The position numbers were made by a program, and so were the translations under genes. Source: Flaccisagitta enflata (Eukaryota; Chaetognatha; Sagittoidea; Aphragmophora). Taken from it: a DNA stretch of 64,000 nt. The stretch spans positions 50,282,001-50,346,000 of the forward strand of contig OZ231127.1 of assembly GCA_965153355.1 (NCBI GenBank), read 5' to 3'. Below the pieces are notes generated by a model. That model made no database searches. It worked only from the letters and a program-made list of their open reading frames with translations, and was not told the origin of the DNA. Positions 42,770-57,184 of this stretch are shown here, one piece after another (within the stretch, counting starts at the first letter, position 1; every line of letters begins with the position of its first letter).

Positions 42770-43090
42770 GTTGCTGCAGGCCTGTATATAGTTGCATATT
42801 CCCCCCCCCCCGGCAGGGGGGGGAATAAAATCAAAGGATTTGGAAATGGGGAAGGAAATCAAAGGGTGGAAAAATGAAAAGATGTAAAATATACAGGATT
42901 TTACACTTTTGGCAGTACTAAGATGTAATATTTAGTTACTACAACACTATTTTACACTATTTAAATCAATATATTACTATAAAGGGGGTATATGGGGAAG
43001 AAAATCATATACAGATTGGCCCCGCAGGGAAAAAAATCAAAGGACCAGGGGGGGGGAAAGAAATCAAAGGTCGTGCAACTATATACACCC
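42770..43090. repeat. Low-complexity G/C-run region
   Basis: Runs of C (10) and G (8-9) at 42801-42825 and 43050-43058, with repeated GGGGAAGGAAATCAAAGG phrases. No exon is supported. Confidence 0.5.
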
Positions 43091-43224
43091 CTGGGTTGCT
43101 GAAATGCTAGAGAGAAATCTTATCAATCGATCACAATGGAATTTAATAAGCAGGCCTGACATTTACGGTGCTTATGGACGGATGTTAAATAAGCGTCATT
43201 GAATCATTTTCATTATCACACTCT

Positions 43225-43680
43225 TCTTCTTCTTCTTCTTCTTCTTTTTCTTCTTCCTCTCGTTGTTTCGATGTTACTCTTCTCATGGTAAAGCTGTTGT
43301 CCTTCTTCCTCATACTGCTATGTTGTTCTTGTTCTCACTGTTTAAATGTGGTCTTTTATAATTCTCATTGTATTGTAGTTTTGCCTCTCATCGTGTATTG
43401 TTGTTGATGCTGTTTTAGTTCTTCTCATGTTATACTTTTTCTTCATTTTCTTGGTGCTATTCTACTATTTCTTCTTCTTCTTCTTCATTTGGTTGTTATT
43501 CTAGTTTTTCTCCTTACTAATGATCGTGATGTGGTTATCGTTGCTATTCATGTCTTCGTTGTTGTTGCTGTTGTTGTTGTTTTTCATGTTCTTCTTCTCG
43601 ATCACCATTTAATCATTATCATCATCACACTCTTGTTGTTGTTGATATTTTCCTTTTTCTTTTTTTTCTCTCTTCTTTTT
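43225..43680. repeat. TTC/GTT-rich low-complexity DNA
   Basis: Interrupted CTT and GTT trinucleotides. The open frames are by-products. Confidence 0.8.
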
Positions 43681-43890
43681 AGTTGCGGACACGCAACTCT
43701 ATAAGAGGCTTTGTCCGTCCGTCGGTCCGTCATGGTGATCGAGTTGAAAAGTGTGAAAATATGCAATTTCGGTTTTGCCATTGTGATTATCTGTCTGCCT
43801 GAGTGCGTTTGGGGTGGGCAAGGGTGTGGCTATGGGTTGTGCGCTCCTGCCCACCCGTCCGCAACAACATTGTGACCCCGCGTCACTTGT
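43678..43890 (-). repeat. PTR copy, AGTTGCGGACACGCAACT tail
   Basis: The tail is the variant perfect palindrome-like AGTTGCGGACACGCAACT, then GTCCGTCCGTCGGTCC steps and CTCCTGCCCACCCGTCCGC at the other end. This subfamily (also at 44198, 44555 and 48835) clusters at 43-49 kb. Confidence 0.75.
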
Positions 43891-43897
43891 TTCTTTT

Positions 43898-43991
43898 TTC
43901 TCTTCTTCTTCTTCTTCTTCTTCTTCTTCTTCTTCTTCTTCTTCTTCTTCTTCTTCTTCTTCTTCTTCTTCTTCTTCTTCTTCTTCTTGGA

Positions 43992-44048
<57 letters not shown>

Positions 44049-44070
44049 ATTGTTGTTGTTGTTGTACTTC
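43898..44070. repeat. (CTT)n then (GTT)n
   Basis: Pure CTT run of about 30 units, then GTT run of about 26 units. Confidence 0.95.
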
Positions 44071-44197
44071 TCTTTCTCGTTCCTCTCCTCTATCTCATTC
44101 TTATTCTCTATGTTCCTCTTCCTTTCACTTCTGTTCTTCTTTTTCTTTTTCTGTTCTTGTTCTTATCTTTTTTTGTTGTTGTTCTCATATTTATTTT

Positions 44198-44362
44198 TTA
44201 GTTGCGGACACGCAACTCTATAAGAGGCTTCCCTCCGTCCGTCCATCCGTTGGTCCGTCCGTCCGTCAGCACGAGTCGAAAAGTGGGAAAACGCGTATAT
44301 CCGCCCCTGCCCACCCGTCCGCATGGCCGCAACTGGTGGCCGTGTATCCGGCCTTGTTTTCT
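44198..44362 (-). repeat. PTR copy, complete
   Basis: AGTTGCGGACACGCAACTCT tail, (GTCC) steps, GCCCCTGCCCACCCGTCCGC, and end GGCCGTGTATCCGGCCTTG. Confidence 0.8.
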
Positions 44363-44379
44363 CCAGTATCTTTTTTAAT

Positions 44380-44384
44380 TTCCG

Positions 44385-44416
<32 letters not shown>
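44380..44416. repeat. (GTT)n
   Basis: Pure trinucleotide run of about 12 units. Confidence 0.95.
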
Positions 44417-44418
<2 letters not shown>

Positions 44419-44554
44419 CAGTTAGGTGCTACGCGACTCTGAAAGTCACTTTCTGCAATTCTAAAAGACGAATCAATTTGAAAGTATGAATGGTGTTATT
44501 TTTGTTCATCTTTGTTCATTTTTGTCATTTTTATCATCCCTCATCCTAATTCGT

Positions 44555-44665
44555 TTTTTGGTTGCGGACACGCGACTCTAGAACTTGCCGTGTCGGTCAG
44601 TCGGTCGGTCGGTCACATTTCTGTTTTCCACTCCTACCCACCCGTCCGCGGCGGGGGGGGGGGTT
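44555..44665 (-). repeat. PTR copy, partial
   Basis: GGTTGCGGACACGCGACTCT tail and CCACCCGTCCGCGGCG. The 5' part is lost. Confidence 0.7.
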
Positions 44666-44777
44666 AATGCATTCGCCCTTGCTTTCTCTCATCGTTGTGG
44701 TCGCTGTTGCTGTTGTTGTTCGTTTTTTTCTCGTTCGTTCTCATATTTTGTCTTTTTCTCTCAACGTTGTTGGTTTT

Positions 44778-44850
44778 TCTTCTTCTTCTTCTTCTTCTTC
44801 TTCTTCTTCTTCTTCTTCTTCTTCTCCTTCTTCTTCTTCTTCTTCTTCGT
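44778..44850. repeat. (CTT)n
   Basis: Trinucleotide run with a few interruptions. Confidence 0.95.
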
Positions 44851-45109
44851 CTTGATGTTCTTATTTCTGTTATTTCTTCACCTTCCTCCTTTTGTCGCTA
44901 TTGTTGTTCTTGTTGTTGTTGTTGTTTTGCTTCTTTCTCCTGCTCTCTTCATATCATTATTGGTGTTTCTCATGTTCATTTTACTGTTACTCTCTCTTTT
45001 TCTTTCTATAAATGTCCCCCCCTCTTCTCATCACTGTCGTCACTGTTGTTGTTCTTCATCGTTTTTTGTTATCGTTGTTGTTACCTTTTCTTCTTACTAA
45101 ACAAATAGT

Positions 45110-45890
45110 CGTTGTCGTCGGGTCCGTAAGACCGTAAGACTGTAGCTGGAAGAGGCTGTAACCGCAACCATAAGAGGCTTTGTCCAAATGAGCCTGAGAG
45201 AGATCTGGCTTTTAGGTTAACTAGTGATGGATTTGGGTTAAAAACCATCAAGAACTCCAGATCAGAGACCTATATTTGGTTGGTATCACACGAACCGCCG
45301 ATGCAGTTTGTAACGTAGCATTTATACCCACTGTTTTAGGGTCCGTTGGCCCTTTTACCCGGGTCCATGGTGATTTTTCAGAGATTCAACAAAAGAAAGA
45401 CAAAAGGTGAAGCTGAAGACTAAGAGACAAGATTTTAACATCAAGAGGTTTTGGCGCATTGTTAAAAAATCCTATGGTGATATGGTTCTTTGTTGTATTC
45501 ATTCAGATCCACCACCTCGAAGAAGAGGAGACATCCTCGAAATATAGGGTTGAAATTCTAATGCGGTAGAGTAACGAGAAGAACGATTTCTGCGGTCACG
45601 AGTCCCAAGCTTATTTGCTTCTAGTCGTGAAGGTAAGAGCTTACTTGCGACTTCTTTTCCATGAAAAAAAAGTCAAATCTAGTTCTTACTTCACTAAAGC
45701 TTCTTAATCACCGATTACTGAGGCATGAAGCTGTAAAGATTTCGAGCCGAGCATCTGTTCACTTTTAAACTTTTAAGTTGCTCGAGAATTTTGGGGTGTG
45801 ACTCACGGATCTTTTGTTTCTTACCTGCCTAGCGGATTCTTTTCAACTCTTTTCTTCTGCAAGCTTCACTAGTGAAAAAAGGTCATTCAG
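45110..45890. other. Stretch with no recognised feature
   Basis: Mixed sequence, no exon with convincing splice sites. Confidence 0.4.
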
Positions 45891-45894
45891 AGTA

Positions 45895-46311
45895 CACTCT
45901 TTCATTCTCATAAGAACATGTTATTTTTTTCTGAGGCTCAATGTTCTTATTTCTAGAGCGATTTGAGGCTCAAATTGTTCATAGGATGTTCTTATTTTAT
46001 CTAATCGTCAGCTTTCACAGGAATGGTTTGATTCTGATTGCGAATTAAAAGGATCTGAGAAATGAATTATCAATCACAAACAAATCATATTAAAGTGTAA
46101 AACTGATTGATGTAAACCATAATTATCACACAGTTACAATTATTTTTGATTTACAGCAGTTCCCTCATTAACCTAGAGCAAAAACACAAAGATTGTTCTT
46201 ATTACCATCCCTATCATGAGGCTGACAATGTTCTTATGATTGTTCTTATTTTTTTCAAAATCTGAGCCTCAATGTTCTTATAAACAAGGTTCTTAGTCAA
46301 AGAAAAGAGTG
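45895..46311. mobile_element. 417-bp TA-flanked element, CACTCTTT ends, copy 2
   Basis: Ends CACTCTTTCATTCT and AAAAGAGTG, TA on both sides. Inner repeats of GTTCTTAT and TGAGGCTCAATGTTCTTA occur on both arms. It has the same length as 15328-15744 and related inner motifs (GTCCTTA there, GTTCTTA here). Confidence 0.7.
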
Positions 46312-46763
46312 TATGAGCGATGGCTATGAGAGAGCAGGCTTACAGCCTAGAAAGGCCCCCAAAAGTTCTGAAGCTTGGAAGCGCTGTATTGATGCCTAAG
46401 AGGATTGATATTGGGCCTGGTGAGTTTGTAAGGGTCGGTTTGCTCAAAGGGCACATGGGGCGACATACGAGCGAATGAACGAAAGTCGACTTGTGTTCTA
46501 CAGACTTTGTCTCCTTCTATGCCGCTGCCCTAAAATTACATATTCACTTCTTAGTTATGTCATTATGAAATGCAGGTGCCTCACTTAGTTCCCAAGGATG
46601 TCCGTCATGACCCAACCCTTCTCTTTCTGTCTGCCTGTCAGACTCAGTTTTCTATATTTCCTGTTGTTGTTGTGAGTGTGACTGAGTTGTCTGGCTAGCT
46701 CTATTTTTTTTTTGGTCCTAAACATGTATCTATCATCTGAGTCTCTACCTGTCTGTCTATCAG

Positions 46764-46907
<144 letters not shown>

Positions 46908-47285
46908 AAAACGATAAAAGCAGACATTGCATCATGGACGTAGCGGCAAAATGATATCTACCCGTATTTCCGGGATTCTCATATCCTTTATTTTGTCGGC
47001 GCATCGAAACGATGGCTTTAGAATCAGAGGCAAGTCTTAGCCTTAGGATTGTGTAGTTTTTTTTAAAGGAAATTTTTCTCTTGGATTGAAATTTTTTTTT
47101 CTTTTGGTAATTTTTTCTTATGGATTGCGTAGTTTTTTTCGTGGTTACTATATTTTGTTTTGTAACGTAGTGAGTAGATATAATCACATGAGAATATTAT
47201 TATCATTCAGAATAAGTTGTTGCTGTGATATTGCGCATCCAAATCAGACCCTTCATCATTTCTTTTTATTCACGTCCAAAATCAG

Positions 47286-51230
<3,945 letters not shown>

Positions 51231-51274
51231 AAAGATGGAAGGCACCAAGAACAACAACAAGATTGAGAAAATTT

Positions 51275-51412
<138 letters not shown>

Positions 51413-51729
51413 TTCACGAAGATGTAATTACTACCAATTCAGTCATAGCAATGTATATTTTTTTCACCATGGTTCTTGATATTAAAATTGACGATTTTCT
51501 GATGATTATCTGATGAAGCATTTACATTCTTATCAAATATGAACAACAGTAATGCCAAGTAGACCACGTTTACAATTAGATAAATCACCATAAAAACCAC
51601 AACATCACAGAATAAGATGTCCAAGCACCAACTGGCAACTATTTTTAAGAATGTCGTGACCATGCAATTGTCGAGAACGTGCGCTTCTTATGAGTTCCGT
51701 TTAGCGGGTTTACTCTCATCATCATCGTC

Positions 51730-51802
51730 ATGGAATTGAATCGAAAAAATCTTGTCATAGGGAATATTCTGATCTTCGGCCTAATCAGTGCGACAGGAAG
51801 AG
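51730..51802 (+). CDS. Secreted-protein gene, exon 1 (signal peptide)
   Basis: 73 nt from ATG to the donor gtacaa, exit phase 1. It encodes a charged n-region (ELNRKN) and a hydrophobic core (LVIGNILIFGLISA), consistent with a signal peptide. The joined exon 2 restores GTT (Val). No TATA box or other promoter element is evident upstream. Confidence 0.6.
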
Positions 51803-52132
51803 GTACAAGCACAGACAGCAGTAAACAAAGATTTCGTCGGTTCGTTTTTTCCAATCGGTTGCATGCCGCCTATCTTAATACAGATTCTATTTTACGGAAA
51901 ACCAGGAGTGGATAGCGTATCAACTAGTCCGATCAGTGAGGCTTCACAAGGTCCTCTTCCATTTACTTTGATTCAGTTCAGCTCAGTTCCGGTTTAGGAC
52001 TTTAGGTACAGTGAGGAATATTATTCCAATTGTCAAAAGGCAGTGCAGTGGAGCTCACGTGATGGAAAGGGTATCATCTCCGTGCTTCATCAGAAGTGCC
52101 AATGCCCCTCTTGCTCATAGCAGCTGTAATCT

Positions 52133-52178
<46 letters not shown>

Positions 52179-52187
52179 AGCTGCTGC

Positions 52188-52239
<52 letters not shown>

Positions 52240-53817
52240 TGTTATTGATGGCGGTTCCCATTGAATGATTTATTGCTTTACTCAACGTCCTTTGATGTTA
52301 AGGAAAAGAGGCGGTTTCCAATAAGACCGCGGTCTATCAAAATTTGAAGAATATTAAAGAAACATCGCCGTATTTACTCGCGTCCAAATCTAAGAAGATC
52401 GATCTGGGATTCTTTTGCTCGTCAACTCCATGCAAAAGAGGTTTCATGGTGCTCAATTGCTCATGTTGTGCACTAAAATGGCTTTTGTCTCGTTGTAATA
52501 GGCTTTGGAGAAGATTTGGGCGACTTAGCTTGAACTTGATTGAAGTCTAATGTGACTAATTGTCTGCTCAAATGACCCAATCGTCCTTGAAACCGGGATA
52601 GAGACTATATAGAGTCGCGTATTCACGAATGAATAATGTGTGTTTGCCTCTTCAGTTTACTCTGTTTACGATAGAATCAAGATCAGCTTCGAGACTTTGC
52701 CGGCGTCTCAACTCTGCGTCATCCATTTACGGCCACATCCACCGATGAAATACCTTCAATTCGAGTTTAGACGTGGGTTGACGACGTCGATTGAGAACTT
52801 ACACGTGTGCGTGCGTGCGCGCATTCGTGATTCGTGCGTGATCGTGTGTGGATGTGCATGCGAAGTAGCGTGTATGGGAATCCATTGGTGTTGTAATAGC
52901 CTATGCATGAATGTGATGGTCCTCTTGTTAAAGTTATATTATTAACGAAAAATCAGAACTTCTCCAAAATGACGTTTGCACTGATTAGATGTTGAAGCTG
53001 CACTTGACTCGTCTGAAGACGTGAAATTGGAAGTGACGAGATTCGACAACGACGCCAAAGGATGTTCATCCCAAAGTCCGTCTTGCGATGCAGGTAGGTC
53101 GCTAGACAAAGGGTGGGCCAGGGATGGACAGACGGACACTGTCCATCAACGTAAGGATAAAGTCATAAAGATGAAATAAACTTCATTAGTCATTACATGG
53201 GGGCACAGGCAGTAATGCGGAAAACATTAGCTTCACGTTCGAACCGACCGACAGACCGATCAACGAGATATAAGTCGAAGAATCGCGAGTTACCGAAACA
53301 AGGCCAACACCTTACAGTCGCGTGCGGTCGTTAAGACCAAAAGACTAAAAGACCAAAAGACTAAATGTCTAAGAGACTAAGAGACCAAAAGACTAAAAGA
53401 CTAAAAGGCCAAAAAGACTTGTCATGACTTAAAATGACTTAGAATGACAAAATATGACCAAATTTCAAAAAAAAAGAAAAAAAAAAGACTTATAATGACT
53501 TAAAATGACTTTAAATACCTTAAAATAACTTGATGTGAAACGACGAAAAAAAGCTAAGCGTTATGGGCCAACCGACAGACAAACGGACCGGTAGACAGAT
53601 AGACAGAGCGGGTCATAGAGTCACGTGCACGCGACTAAAAACGTAAAAGACGTCTAACATCAAATTAAAAGATATCGGCAATCGCGGACATACGCTTTGG
53701 TCGACTGAGAACTTCGAAGGGTTGGTTGAAGTTCCTCTGCAGCCTCTGCAAACGCCGATCGAGCCGAAGAGCGCCAACGCCGTACATAGACTCGCGTGGA
53801 TACTCAAGGATAAGTCG
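51730..53817 (+). CDS. Unrecognised secreted protein, first four exons
   Basis: Exons 51730-51802, 52656-52772, 52989-53093 and 53672-53817 have exit phases 1, 1, 1 and 0 and join into exactly 147 codons with no stop. The start ATG opens a classic signal peptide (MELNRKNLVIGNILIFGLIS, then ATGR). The mature part has alternating hydrophobic segments typical of beta-strands (RIKISFETLPASQLCVIHLR, MKYLQFEFRH, VKLEVTRFDN). It also has a Cys pair (GCSSQSPSC). I recognise no domain. The gene continues right: the donor gtacgt after codon 147 is strong, and 13 bp later the FLYWCH-carrying tandem units begin, so the next exon lies beyond more than 10 kb of repeat. It lies 500 bp downstream of the Thr-rich gene on the same strand. 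Confidence 0.62.
52132..52232. repeat. (GTT)n, two blocks
   Basis: Blocks 52132-52177 and 52187-52230 separated by AGCTGCTGCT, in the first intron of the secreted-protein gene. Confidence 0.95.
52656..52772 (+). CDS. Secreted-protein gene, exon 2
   Basis: 117 nt, 2-base entry and phase 1 exit. The acceptor is tgtttgcctcttcag and the donor is gtgggt. It encodes YSVYDRIKISFETLPASQLC and VIHLRPHPPMKYLQFEFR. A remnant palindrome-tailed repeat (GAGTCGCGTATTCACGA) lies 30-45 bp before the acceptor. Confidence 0.65.
52989..53093 (+). CDS. Secreted-protein gene, exon 3
   Basis: 105 nt, 2-base entry and phase 1 exit. The acceptor is tgcactgattag (a modest pyrimidine tract). The donor is CAG/gtaggt, near consensus. 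It encodes VEAALDSSEDVKLEVTRFDN and then DAKGCSSQSPSCDA, including the Cys pair. Confidence 0.65.
53298..53640 (+). repeat. Expanded PTR with AAAGACTAA / AATGACTTA arrays
   Basis: AACAAGGCCAACACCTTACA start with AGTCGCGTGCGGTCG, then AAAAGACTAAAAGACC units and AATGACTTA units. A GCTAAGCGTTATGGGCC phrase is followed by a CAGAGCGGGTCATAGAGTCA tail with ACGTGCACGCGACTAAAAAC. Same architecture as 49567-50968. Confidence 0.8.
53672..53817 (+). CDS. Secreted-protein gene, exon 4
   Basis: 146 nt, 2-base entry and phase 0 exit. The acceptor is caaattaaaag (weak pyrimidine tract). The donor is TCG/gtacgt. It encodes IGNRGHTLWSTENFEGLVEV, a Pro/Gln-rich stretch (PLQPLQTPIEPK) and a basic end (HRLAWILKDKS). 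An expanded palindrome-tailed repeat ends about 30 bp upstream, and the 5.5-kb tandem unit begins 13 bp after the exon. Confidence 0.62.
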
Positions 53818-53859
53818 GTACGTGATACAGTATTGGGGGCGTACCTGATAAGATGTAGG

Positions 53860-53884
53860 GATTACCCCTGGTCAATGGGTAATC
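53860..53884. other. Hairpin near start of the tandem unit
   Basis: Perfect 8-bp inverted repeat GATTACCC / GGGTAATC with a 9-base loop, 29 bp inside the left edge of the unit. Repeated at 59412-59436. Confidence 0.6.
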
Positions 53885-54946
53885 GATGGAGTCTATATAC
53901 AGAAGTGTCATCTGGATCTTGGAAGAGAGAAAGAAGGCTGATATCACATATAGGGGTTGATGATGACGTTGTATTGAGGTACGACGCAATCGGTAAAGAA
54001 TACAGTGTAGAGATATATGAGAGGAGAAGCTGCCACGCGAATTATATGAGAAGATAATGATATACTAGACGCGTATGCCACTGCTGAACAACTGATGAAT
54101 GATAAGAGAATGAACGTTAGGTAATGATAATCATTCATAGGCAAGACGTAACGACAGAATAATGACAGCATAATGACAATCTGATAACGACAGTAGCAAT
54201 GGCTTACAATGTGAATCTAACAGCTTCTCCCCCCTTTCTATTCGAAAGTCCCGTGAGAACAAAGAAAAGGGTAAAACTGCTAGTGGCGAGACTTTCCCTT
54301 TCATCGCAGAAACGCATATAGATTAATCACAATCAAATAATAATTGCTATAAGTTTTTGTAATGAGGACGGACGATAGATATCACTAAAAGAAAGTCCGT
54401 TTGTGAATCAAGATTCTAAATATTTGTCCATGACCGCACGGATCTTGACAAGGCGCAGACGACTTGAACTTGGGCTTGGGGCAGAATAATGGATGTTGCA
54501 TGTTGAGAAGGCACCGCTCACCAGTGAGAGAATCGCCACGGAAGGGGAGACATGGAAGGAGAAATGACAGAATATGAAGAACCACATCTAGTTCTCGCGA
54601 GTCTGTCCGTCGGTAATGGGTGAAAATGATTGATGCCCGATTCACCTTTTGATGATGACGACGCCAATCCCAAGATTGGATAGTGACGACCACTTCTTAA
54701 TTCATCGAGCCGGAGATACCGCTGCTTTGACGAGGTGTGACATTCGTAAACGCTCTCACGAGGTCAGCAAAAAGCGTGTAGGTAAGGTGTGACCCTCGAT
54801 GGACACACAAGGATTCTTCTCGGGGGATAGATCTTGAAAACTTGCACGTAACACAAGATATAGTGTGACCCCCCTGTGATCACGCAAGGATTGGCGGTTT
54901 GGCACTAATCATCGGTGGGGCATAAACTTCTTTTGCCGCAACAACG

Positions 54947-55283
54947 GTTCTGCCCGTCAATGTCACAGAACAGATAACGCCAAAGAGACTCGTAGAGTCC
55001 CTCGGTAGACACCCAGGGATTCTTCTTGGAGGGAACAATGTTGAAAACTTGCACTTGGGACTGTCTCTTTGGAGAGACAGAGCTTCTTTAGTGATAATGG
55101 TTCTGCCCGTCGATGGCACAGAACGGATGAGAGAATGATCTTGTTTTGGGTGAGGGATAAGCTTTGTTTAGCTGCAATAACGGTTCTGCCCGTCGACGGC
55201 ACAAAACAGACGAGAGGATGCTTTATCTTTGGTGAGACAAAAGGTTTTTAGCGGCAACAATTCTGCCCGTCGATGTCACAGAA
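54947..55283. repeat. Four spaced GTTCTG...CAGAAC hairpin motifs, unit copy 1
   Basis: Motifs at 54947-54971, 55100-55124, 55183-55207 and 55261-55283 share the core TTCTGCCCGTCGATG. Each is bounded by the inverted repeat GTTCTG/CAGAAC (imperfect in the last two). They are embedded in diverged repeats that also share a CTTTGG...GAGACA segment. Confidence 0.7.
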
Positions 55284-55733
55284 TAAATGAGGATGAATTA
55301 ATCGGATTCAGAATTGGTAGAAGTGTAGCTGTGAGAAATGGGCCGTGACTTCGGGAGAGTATCACGGAACTACCCCTTTGACAAGGAATTCAGATGACAT
55401 GAAAATGAAATTTTTCTGTGCTGCGTTGGGGAAAACATTGTTGGGTTCGGTCCCTTCAATGTCAGAAGGCTGGAAACAGGAGAAGATAAAATTTATGTAT
55501 TTTTGATGGAAGGCGGTTTCTCACAATTGGAGCGATCAAGGTTCGAAGAGCGTGGAGTAATTCCCTGTGAGAATCGATGCAACAAGAGAAAACCGAGAGG
55601 AAGGTTAGTCGACATCCCTCTTTTTAAAATGGTCGTCCCGACCATGGCACTTCGAAGTATTGGTGGTGAGTAAATTACAGATGAGAACGAAGCGTCTCAG
55701 TGCAAAGCGGCGTCATCGAGGATCATAATTAAA

Positions 55734-56600
55734 CTGATAGTACTGCAAGGGTTGATCCCTACAGTATGGGTGTCAACAGCACAAAATGGGGTAATTTTGA
55801 ATTTGAAAACAGATAAAGCATCTTGCACAGTAAGGGACCATTTTCTTCTGGTCCCATGTAGCTGGAAATAAATGCGCTTGGGTAAGGCCGGTCTACAAAA
55901 ATAATTTGATGCGTGTTTTGTAATCTGTGAAACTGATAAAAATAGTTGACATCTAGATTGAATAGCAGGAGAGAATGTGAAGAATTGCGGACGAGGAACT
56001 GAGTATGAAAACTTCCTGCTTCCATGTAACAGGGATACTTGGTAGTGAGAGATTTTGGCCAAGATGATATAAGGCCAGATATGCAGACATCTATGTACAT
56101 TCTTCAACTTGGGGATTTCCCCCGATCAGGCGAAATAGAGGGGTATCATCCATTATTATAGCAGTTAAAGTTGATAATACTGCAGGGTCCAATCCCTACA
56201 GCATGGATGTTAACAGCACAAAATAGGGGCGTCATGAAATTACAAACAAGGTAAGGAGCCACAGTGAGGAGCCATTTTCTTCTGGTCCCATGCAGCTTGA
56301 AGTCAAAGAAGCTTGAAAGTGAAGCCAGAGAGAAGAGCAAATGAGCGGCGACGAAGTGAAAAGGCTGTGTAACTAATAAAACCTAGTCTTGAATGTGTGA
56401 TTGAAGTTGAGAAAAGAGTGATGAGAAAAGAGTGATGTGGAGAACAAAGGAGGAGCAGTTTGGGAAGACTTCCGATTTCCATGTGACAGAGTTGCTTAGT
56501 TGTGAGTGATTTTGGCCGAGATGATATAAGGCCAGAGATAAGTTTTCAAACATGGGGATTTCCCCCGATCCAGCAAAACAGAAAGCCATTGTCCAATCAT
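55734..56600. repeat. Diverged ~430-bp internal duplication, unit copy 1
   Basis: Two similar segments, about 55734-56130 and 56160-56600, share in order GATCCCTACAG-like, TTAACAGCACAAAAT, CATTTTCTTCTGGTCCCATG, GATATAAGGCCAGA and GGGGATTTCCCCCGATC. The last motif contains the palindrome GGGGATTTCCCC-like core. The same arrangement is at 61286-62152 in copy 2. Confidence 0.65.
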
Positions 56601-57184
56601 ACGGAACATTCATCAGAATCTGAACTTATTTGTGGCCACTAATAGAATTTTTCATTCAACTATCACATTCACCAATGTTGCACCTGTTGCGTCGGTAGAT
56701 GGGGTTAATCCCTCGTGTCCAAAAATGATATCTCGATTGGGATTTCCCCAGTGCGCGCGACTTAAAGCAAGCAAATCTGATCATGAGGGAGCAGGAAGTT
56801 GTTAAGAGATAGGACAAAGCGAGATGATAGATGACTGATTGATCACATGAACAGGAACCAAAAGAGATCCAACTTAAAAACCCGGAGTTTTAATACAGAG
56901 GCATGCCAAGGGGGATCCATGAAGGATTGCTGAGTAATTACTAGACTAGATGAGGCGCATTTACATGAAGGTGAGACTAACTATGGCGCAACACGACGGG
57001 AGCTGTTAAAAGCGAAATATAAAAGCAAAGTTTGTGATAAGGCGCATCACAACGCAAGGTTGGTAAAGTATTGTTCAGTCCAAGTAAAATTTGCAAGTCG
57101 ATTAATAATGTAGCAGGTCTCCAATGACACAAGATGACCCAGGATGACCGTTCAGTCAGTATCCAGGGCTGAGCAAATACATTA

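Noticed and set aside
43803-45108. Poly-Leu / poly-Ser / poly-Cys proteins
   Set aside because: Read-through of CTT and GTT arrays.
46951-47040. Candidate signal-peptide exon (MISTRISGILISFILSAHRN) for the Thr-rich gene
   Set aside because: Hydrophobic and well placed, but no donor gives the phase 1 exit needed by exon A at 47286.
55697-56613. Minus-strand ORFs of 64-136 aa in the tandem unit
   Set aside because: Identity in both copies only reflects the recent duplication. They overlap each other, lack a recognisable domain and cover the diverged internal repeat.
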